A DNA stretch of 32,090 nt, from NCBI GenBank assembly GCA_964415445.1, contig CAYQAE010000012.1:1-32090 (forward strand), in the 5' to 3' direction. This DNA comes from CAYQAE01 sp964415445 [NCBI: uncultured archaeon]. GTDB taxonomy: Archaea; CAYQAE01. The position numbers were made by a program, and so were the translations under genes. Position 1 is the first letter of the stretch. Each line of letters begins with the position of its first letter. The notes below the pieces were generated by a model that worked only from the letters and a program-made list of their open reading frames with translations, made no database searches and had not been told where the DNA came from. Positions 27,196 through 32,090 of the stretch are shown one piece after another.

Positions 27196-27774
27196 ATGGT
27201 AAAGAGTAAAAGAAAAAATAGGTTTAAGATTAAAGTTGTAAATATGGTTGCAAATGCAAATTTATATTGTAATGATTTAGAGCTTATGGATTTAGCTATT
27301 GCTTTGGAGGATTCAACATATGAACCTGAGCAATTTCCTGCATTAATTTATAAGCCTGAAGATGTAGAGAAATTCAAACCCAGTTTTTTAATATTTAAAT
27401 CCGGAAAAATTATAATTGCAGCAGCTAAATCAAAAGAAGACGTTTATTTAGCAGTTGATCATGTTATAAAGAAACTTGAAGATTTAGGAATTAAGATGCG
27501 CAGAAAACCAGATGTCAAAATTAATAATGTGGTGGCTTCAGCGGATTTAGGATCAAAAATTGATGTTGATATGACTGCCTTGATGCTTCCAAATGTAGAA
27601 TATGAACCAGAAGTATTTCCAGGTTTAGTTTGGAAATTACCCAATTTGAATGCAACATTTTTGATGTTTAACTCTGGAAAGATAATATGTGCTGGTCTGC
27701 GAGAGACTAATAAATTAGAAGAAGCAATTACCCAGTTGCACGAAAATTTAAAGGAAGCAGGCGTTTTAAAATAA
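27196..27774 (+). CDS. tbp: TATA-box-binding protein TBP
   Basis: 192 residues from ATG 27196 (MVKSKRKNRFKIKVVNMVANA); GTG 27187 is in frame but would lie in a GTCGTGAC ribosome-site-like stretch. Two direct repeats form the saddle: first NMVANANLYCNDLELMDLA..YEPEQFPALIYK..SFLIFKSGKIIIAAAKS, second NNVVASADLGSKIDVDMTA..YEPEVFPGLVWK..TFLMFNSGKIICAGLRE. It bends promoter TATA DNA and recruits TFB and RNA polymerase. The basic N-terminal start (KSKRKNR) is a little unusual. Leader contains inverted repeats. Confidence 0.97.
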   Translation: MVKSKRKNRFKIKVVNMVANANLYCNDLELMDLAIALEDSTYEPEQFPALIYKPEDVEKFKPSFLIFKSGKIIIAAAKSKEDVYLAVDHVIKKLEDLGIKMRRKPDVKINNVVASADLGSKIDVDMTALMLPNVEYEPEVFPGLVWKLPNLNATFLMFNSGKIICAGLRETNKLEEAITQLHENLKEAGVLK

Positions 27775-27798
27775 AAACATTGATAGGAGTTGATATAG

Positions 27799-28056
27799 AT
27801 GGGCCAAAAGGATAATATTGATGATATTTTAGAATTATTAACAGAAGTTAGTGAAGATCGAACAGTACCCAGAAATATAAGAGGAACAGCGACTTCTGCT
27901 ATAGGAATTCTAAAAGAAAAAAATAAAGATTCTGATGTTAAAGCAAGCGAAGCAATTGCTCTTTTGGATGAAATAGCTACTGATTTAAATATGCCTGTAC
28001 ATGCTCGCACCAAAATTTGGAATATAGTAGGTATGCTAGAAGCAGTACAAACTTAA
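27799..28056 (+). CDS. UPF0147 family protein
   Basis: 85 residues, all helical. DDILELLTEVSEDRTVPRNIR and ALLDEIATDLNMPVHARTKIWNIVGMLE are the conserved blocks of UPF0147, a small family found across archaea with no known role. GGAGTTGAT precedes the ATG and it lies 24 bases after tbp, so it is likely co-transcribed with it. Confidence 0.88.
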   Translation: MGQKDNIDDILELLTEVSEDRTVPRNIRGTATSAIGILKEKNKDSDVKASEAIALLDEIATDLNMPVHARTKIWNIVGMLEAVQT

Positions 28057-28074
28057 ATCCTAAAGTGAAATATA

Positions 28075-28338
28075 ATGCCATATGAATCAGTTGATGAGAT
28101 TAGATCATTTAAAGAAAATTTAAAATCGAAATTTGAAGATTATAAAAAAAATTCAATTTCTAATTTAGATAAAGTTAAAGAAGAGATTAATAATGTATCA
28201 AATAAAGTTGATGATATGGAAAAAGATCTTTTGGACTATCATAGAAAAATATCAAAGGAGATAATTTCAAAAATAGAAGAGATTGAAAAATTGACTCTTA
28301 ACAATCTCAATGAAGCAAGATCAAAGAAATGGTCTTAA
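28075..28338 (+). CDS. Small coiled-coil protein
   Basis: 87 residues, nearly all charged helix: SFKENLKSKFEDYKKNSISN, then KVKEEINNVSNKVDDMEKDL with heptad spacing of Ile/Val/Leu. No signal peptide, membrane segment or catalytic motif. AAAGTGAAAT lies before the ATG, 18 bases after the UPF0147 gene, so probably the end of the tbp operon. Family not recognised. Its stop overlaps that of the convergent gene. Confidence 0.6.
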   Translation: MPYESVDEIRSFKENLKSKFEDYKKNSISNLDKVKEEINNVSNKVDDMEKDLLDYHRKISKEIISKIEEIEKLTLNNLNEARSKKWS

Positions 28339-28538
28339 TTAATTCTTATTTTCTTTTTATAATACATATAAACTATTTCGTACAAAATTATAAATAAATA
28401 TCCTAAAAATACGACAATAAACACTTTTAAAGTAGTGGATATATCTGGCAGTAGATTTTTGGATGTTATCATCATATAGATGACAAAAAAACATATGGTG
28501 GCTGTTGAAATAAGCCTTATCATATTCTTTTTATTCAT
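28335..28538 (-). CDS. Small membrane protein with two helices
   Basis: 67 residues: a short basic start (MNKKNMIR), helix one of about 9-24 (ISTATICFFVIYMMI), a short loop (TSKNLLPDIS) and helix two of about 38-60 (VFIVVFLGYLFIILYEIVYMYY), ending KKKIRIN. No family recognised. It follows the 438-residue gene by seven bases on the same strand, so the two are probably an operon, and overlaps the coiled-coil gene tail to tail. Confidence 0.55.
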   Translation of the reverse strand: MNKKNMIRLISTATICFFVIYMMITSKNLLPDISTTLKVFIVVFLGYLFIILYEIVYMYYKKKIRIN

Positions 28539-28545
28539 TTTATCC

Positions 28546-29862
28546 CTATTTTAATGTATTTTGAAATTTTTCAACTAAATCATCTACTTTTTTATAATCT
28601 AAATCTTGAAGCTTTTTACAAGCTAAACTTAAAAATTCTCTAGCTTGATTTAGTCTATCTTTCTTATATTCTATTTCTTTAAATTGATCCATCAATTTAT
28701 CACTTAAATAAACTTGGTTTGGTCCAAGATTGATATAATTTGACATATCAGATGTAGCAGGTCTAAGATCACAATCATGGGGTGCACTATATTTCCAGAT
28801 ATTTTTGAATAGTTTTATATTATCTTTTGAGTTGTAAGTTAGATATGCCTGTATTCCTGCAGTTAGAGCTTCATATCTGGGGGTATGTACAGCTAGTTCA
28901 ATATTTTTTTCTTTTTTTCGATTAATTGCGCCATGATAAACTCCATATTTATCAATAGACCAGGTAGAATTTTCAACGTTTTTTAAACACTGAATTCTAT
29001 ATTTATCACGTTCAAAAATATTTGTGAATGGATTATAAGATACAAAAGCAATCTTAACTTGGTCGTTTTCCTTCTGGTGTGAAATATAATTATCTATTTT
29101 TGCATATAATTTATCTTTAATCTTATATTGTAAAATAACATTATGTACTTTTTTTTGAGAATTCACATTGGATTTTTTATCAATTTTTATCTCTCCACCT
29201 AATGTATCCCATACTCTAGCTTTTTTTGATTGTATTTCTTTTATTGATTCAACTGAAGTGAGTTTTAAAATAGTACCTAAATATTCAAAGGATTCGATAG
29301 CATCTTTTTCAATTAGACCATAGTATGAAGCAATATACTGTATTGCAGTATCTTCTGAAGTTTGTCTTGAAAATACGATTATAAAATCTCGATCTTTTTT
29401 TTGGGTCTTTATTTTAATATAGGAGCGATCTTCAATAACAAATTCTTGCAACTCTTCAGAATCAAAAGATCTCTGGGGAGCTATTTTAATTGAGATATTT
29501 TCTACTTTTGAGTTTTCTTCATTTATTCCATAAGTAATTACATTTGGAGCATGTGTCACATAGGGTATATTGAAATCTTTTGCTTTTTTATACACCGGCC
29601 CCAAAGTAGTAATTCTAGTAGTTTCATCACCCGGGATATAAGATGAGATTGTGGTAAGCAAGGTGCCTTTTCCAATAGATTTTTCATGCCGGGAAGGTAG
29701 AATTAAATCACAGCGGAGAATATATTTTAGGCCGCCTTTTGTTTGGGTATTAAATGCTACGTATGCGTGGGGTCCAAAGAAAGATTCATTAATATCAAAA
29801 TTAAAATTATTGAATCTAGATAAATCTTGAATTTCTTCACTTTCTCCATATATCTCAAACAT
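28546..29862 (-). CDS. Unrecognised 438-residue protein
   Basis: A soluble protein with no signal peptide or membrane helix. I do not recognise it. Seen: an N-terminal part with FFGPHAYVAFNTQTKGG and ILRCDLILPSRHEKSIGKG; a mid region with YVTHAPNVITYGINEE; FIIVFSRQTSEDTAIQY; a Lys-rich stretch (KIDKKSNVNSQKK) near 240; and WKYSAPHDCDLRPATSDMS near 370. The last 50 residues are helical (EYKKDRLNQAREFLSLACKKL). Mixed alpha/beta overall. Divergent from glyA, with which it may share the 133-base control region. A two-helix membrane protein follows it. Confidence 0.75.
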   Translation of the reverse strand: MFEIYGESEEIQDLSRFNNFNFDINESFFGPHAYVAFNTQTKGGLKYILRCDLILPSRHEKSIGKGTLLTTISSYIPGDETTRITTLGPVYKKAKDFNIPYVTHAPNVITYGINEENSKVENISIKIAPQRSFDSEELQEFVIEDRSYIKIKTQKKDRDFIIVFSRQTSEDTAIQYIASYYGLIEKDAIESFEYLGTILKLTSVESIKEIQSKKARVWDTLGGEIKIDKKSNVNSQKKVHNVILQYKIKDKLYAKIDNYISHQKENDQVKIAFVSYNPFTNIFERDKYRIQCLKNVENSTWSIDKYGVYHGAINRKKEKNIELAVHTPRYEALTAGIQAYLTYNSKDNIKLFKNIWKYSAPHDCDLRPATSDMSNYINLGPNQVYLSDKLMDQFKEIEYKKDRLNQAREFLSLACKKLQDLDYKKVDDLVEKFQNTLK

Positions 29863-29969
29863 CTTAAAACTCCAACTTTAGGGTGATATAACAATTAAGA
29901 ACTATTATACAATTATATTAAATCATGGTTCAATAAATTATTTAACAAATTGGTTTTGACTTTTTTTGG

Positions 29970-29978
29970 TTTAAAATA
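29970..29978 (+). promoter_or_regulatory. TATA box of glyA, suggesting a leaderless mRNA
   Basis: TTTAAAATA is centred 22 bases before ATG 29996 and no ribosome site precedes that ATG, so the mRNA probably begins at or near the start codon. Confidence 0.4.
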
Positions 29979-29995
29979 GTTATTGTGAGCTATAG

Positions 29996-31213
29996 ATGAG
30001 AAATATAGAAAATATTGATAGAGAAGTTTCAGATGCAATTGAATCTGATTTATTGAGACAAAAAAACAAAATAAACCTTATAGCATCAGAGAATTATGTT
30101 AGTAAAGCTGTTTTGGAAGCGCAAGGATCATGTATGACTAATAAATATGCTGAGGGTTATCCACGCAGAAGATATTATGGTGGCTGTGAATTTGTAGATG
30201 AAGTTGAGGATTTAGCGATAAAGAGAGCTAAAAATTTATTTAAAGCCGATCATGCAAATGTACAGCTACATTCAGGATCACAAGCTAATATGGCAGTATA
30301 CTTTGCCATGCTAGATCTTAAAGATACAATACTAAGTATGGATTTATCACATGGCGGACACTTAAGTCATGGTAGCCCTGTGAGTTTTTCAGGTAAATAT
30401 TTTGATGTCAAATTTTATGGTGTAGATAAAGAGACAGAGAGAATAAATTATGATAGTTTATTGAAGTTAGCAAAGAAGGTAAAACCTAATCTTATAGTAT
30501 GTGGAGCTAGTGCATATCCTCGAGAGATTGATTTTGGAGCATTTCGAGAGATTGCAGATGAAGTGGGCGCCTATCTTATGGCAGATATTGCACATATTGC
30601 AGGATTAATTGTGGCAGGCGAGCATCAATCACCCGTGCCTTATGCTGATTTTGTAACTACTACCACTCATAAAACTTTACGGGGTGCCAGAGGTGGGATG
30701 ATACTCTGTAAGAGAGAATATGCTAAGAAAATTGATAAAATGGTGTTTCCAGGGATTCAAGGTGGTCCACTTATGCATGCAATAGCTGCAAAAGCCATTA
30801 CATTTAAAGAAGCAATGAGTGATTCATTTAGAGAGTATCAAAAACAAATAGTAATTAATGCTAAATGCCTAGCAGATGAATTATCTAATTTAGATTTTAG
30901 GATAGTATCAGGTGGCACTGATAATCATTTAATGCTTATAGATCTTACAGATAAAGGCATGACGGGAAAAGAGGCAGAAGAGAGTTTAGAGAAAGAAAAT
31001 ATTATCTTAAACAAAAATACAATACCTTTTGAGACAAAAAGTCCCTTTATAACTAGTGGAATTAGGATAGGCACACCATGTGTAACTACGCGAGGCATGG
31101 GAAAAGAAGAAATGAAAGAAATTGCACAAATGATTGCAGATGTACTTTTGAAAAAAAAGAGTATAAAAGATAGAGTAGAAAGACTCTGTAGAAAATATCC
31201 TATTTATGAATAA
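29996..31213 (+). CDS. glyA: Serine hydroxymethyltransferase
   Basis: 405 residues, a PLP enzyme that moves the serine beta-carbon to a folate or methanopterin carrier and gives glycine. [43 protein letters not shown] and the PLP site [14 protein letters not shown] with K226 are plain; [16 protein letters not shown] and [15 protein letters not shown] close the fold. Length is that of the archaeal/bacterial form. It is followed after nine bases by folD, so a tetrahydrofolate carrier is likely in this organism. Confidence 0.97.
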   Translation: MRNIENIDREVSDAIESDLLRQKNKINLIASENYVSKAVLEAQGSCMTNKYAEGYPRRRYYGGCEFVDEVEDLAIKRAKNLFKADHANVQLHSGSQANMAVYFAMLDLKDTILSMDLSHGGHLSHGSPVSFSGKYFDVKFYGVDKETERINYDSLLKLAKKVKPNLIVCGASAYPREIDFGAFREIADEVGAYLMADIAHIAGLIVAGEHQSPVPYADFVTTTTHKTLRGARGGMILCKREYAKKIDKMVFPGIQGGPLMHAIAAKAITFKEAMSDSFREYQKQIVINAKCLADELSNLDFRIVSGGTDNHLMLIDLTDKGMTGKEAEESLEKENIILNKNTIPFETKSPFITSGIRIGTPCVTTRGMGKEEMKEIAQMIADVLLKKKSIKDRVERLCRKYPIYE

Positions 31214-31222
31214 GGTTTTATT

Positions 31223-32080
31223 ATGGATGATAAAATTTTAAGTGGAGTGGAAGTTGCAAATTCTATTTTAGATAAATTGAAATTAGAAATCGATGAATTA
31301 AAAAAAAAGCACAAAATTGAGCCAACTTTAGCTGTTGTCAATGTTGGTAAAAATCCTGCATCTAAAGTTTATATTTCAAAAAAAGAACAAAAATGCAAAC
31401 AATTAGGTATTAATTCGCTATTATATCAATTTGATGAACATATTGATGAATATAAATTAATTAAAAAAATTAAACAGTTAAATGAAGATAAAAAAGTACA
31501 TGGCATTTTAGTACAGCTTCCTCTACCTAAACATATTAATCAAAATAGAATTATATTATCTATTAATCCTAAAAAAGATGTAGACGGATTTCACCCAATT
31601 AATATTGGTAATTTAGCTATAGGGGATATTTATGTGGCTCCATGTACTCCTTTGGGTATTATGGAGATATTAAAATACTATAATATTGATTTAGAAGGAA
31701 AAGATGTAGTTATTATAAACCATAGTAATGTGGTAGGTAAACCCCTCGCTCTTATGATGTTAAATAAAAATGCTACAGTATGTGTATGCCATGAATATAC
31801 ATCTAATTTAGAGACATATACCAAAAAAGCAGATATTTTAATAGTTGGAGTAGGTAAACCCAAATTTACAACTAAAGATATGATAAAAAATGATTCAATA
31901 TTGGTGGATGTTGGTATAAATAGGGTAGATAAAAAATTAGTTGGAGATGTAGATTTTGAAGAAGTTTATGATAAATGTAAGTATATTACACCTGTGCCAG
32001 GTGGCGTGGGTCCTATGACAGTTTGTATGCTTATGAAAAACACAATAGAAGTTTACAAAAAGATGGTGGATAGGGTATGA
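31223..32080 (+). CDS. folD: Methylenetetrahydrofolate dehydrogenase/cyclohydrolase FolD
   Basis: 285 residues, complete. It oxidises methylene-THF to methenyl-THF with NAD(P)+ and hydrolyses it to formyl-THF. Catalytic pair Y50 and K54 in SKVYISKKEQ; HGILVQLPLPKHI, KDVDGFHPINIG, APCTPLGIMEIL, nucleotide loop NHSNVVGKPLALMML and the closing TPVPGGVGPMTVCMLM are all standard. TTATTATG start follows glyA closely. It links GlyA to formyl-folate and formate, which PurP can use. Confidence 0.97.
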   Translation: MDDKILSGVEVANSILDKLKLEIDELKKKHKIEPTLAVVNVGKNPASKVYISKKEQKCKQLGINSLLYQFDEHIDEYKLIKKIKQLNEDKKVHGILVQLPLPKHINQNRIILSINPKKDVDGFHPINIGNLAIGDIYVAPCTPLGIMEILKYYNIDLEGKDVVIINHSNVVGKPLALMMLNKNATVCVCHEYTSNLETYTKKADILIVGVGKPKFTTKDMIKNDSILVDVGINRVDKKLVGDVDFEEVYDKCKYITPVPGGVGPMTVCMLMKNTIEVYKKMVDRV

Positions 32081-32090
32081 TTAGATCAAA
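32077..32090 (+). CDS. Start of a further gene, cut by the window edge
   Basis: ATGA overlap with the folD stop opens a frame reading MIRS before the window ends. The overlap type is used by gins23-mcm here, so a coupled one-carbon gene is plausible, but only four codons are seen. Confidence 0.3.

Overview
The window is about 32 kb of AT-rich DNA (roughly 30% G+C by eye) from an archaeon. Clear archaeal markers are MCM helicase with a Gins23 subunit, TBP, Alba, Spt5, an archaeal ribosomal stalk operon (L11-L1-L10-L12), FtsZ linked to secE/spt5, archaeosine tRNA-guanine transglycosylase, PurP and UPF0147. Shine-Dalgarno sites of the GGTGAT/GAGGT type are common, and several genes look leaderless behind TATA boxes. 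A mesophilic euryarchaeon near the Thermococci/Methanofastidiosa/Theionarchaea side of the tree would fit (CGP-type C-terminal surface anchor, gins23-mcm pair, bacterial-type GroES/GroEL), but this is inference; no rRNA or methanogenesis gene is present to settle it.

Layout. 1-194 is a G+C-rich (about 60%) fragment encoding the C-terminus of a GerW/YtfJ-like protein, butted against an AT-rich archaeal surface-protein gene that lacks its natural start; this looks like a chimeric join. 195-5076 holds two convergent large surface proteins. 5269-8570 has thiC and a tryptophan-rich SSF transporter with a small one-helix partner. 8571-9009 is mostly non-coding, with a tRNA-Leu(UAG) and a possible gene remnant. 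9010-10913 is groES-groEL. 10926-12672 (minus strand) has a DUF131-like membrane protein, alba and pdxS. 12836-15468 is the replication pair gins23-mcm. 15475-15549 is a candidate structured RNA on the minus strand. 15624-18411 (minus strand) has a DUF6884-like protein, tRNA-Gly(GCC), a membrane protein with an Ala/Lys coiled-coil tail, and an anchored OB-fold protein. 18534-20684 has a small Cys protein and an archaeosine TGT split from its PUA domain by one in-frame stop. 20686-21447 is an MBL-fold hydrolase. 21536-25703 is the ftsZ-secE-spt5-rpl11-rpl1-rpl10-rpl12 block. 25770-28338 has purP, tbp, UPF0147 and a coiled-coil protein. 28335-29862 (minus strand) has two unrecognised genes. 29996-32080 is the one-carbon pair glyA-folD, running into a further gene at the edge.

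Working together: gins23-mcm, alba and tbp serve DNA replication, packing and transcription; the ftsZ-to-rpl12 block couples division, protein export, elongation and translation; tgt/PUA and the tRNAs serve tRNA maturation; pdxS makes PLP, which GlyA needs; GlyA and FolD supply and interconvert one-carbon folates; PurP uses formate for purines; ThiC makes the thiamine pyrimidine.

Most notable: both tRNA genes carry short introns at non-canonical positions (30/31 in tRNA-Leu, 24/25 in tRNA-Gly), each with a bulge-helix-bulge fold that can be drawn by hand; a G+C-rich three-hairpin RNA candidate follows mcm on the opposite strand, with G-U pairs that favour that strand and a correctly placed TATA box; the tgt gene is split by a single stop; and the left end looks chimeric.
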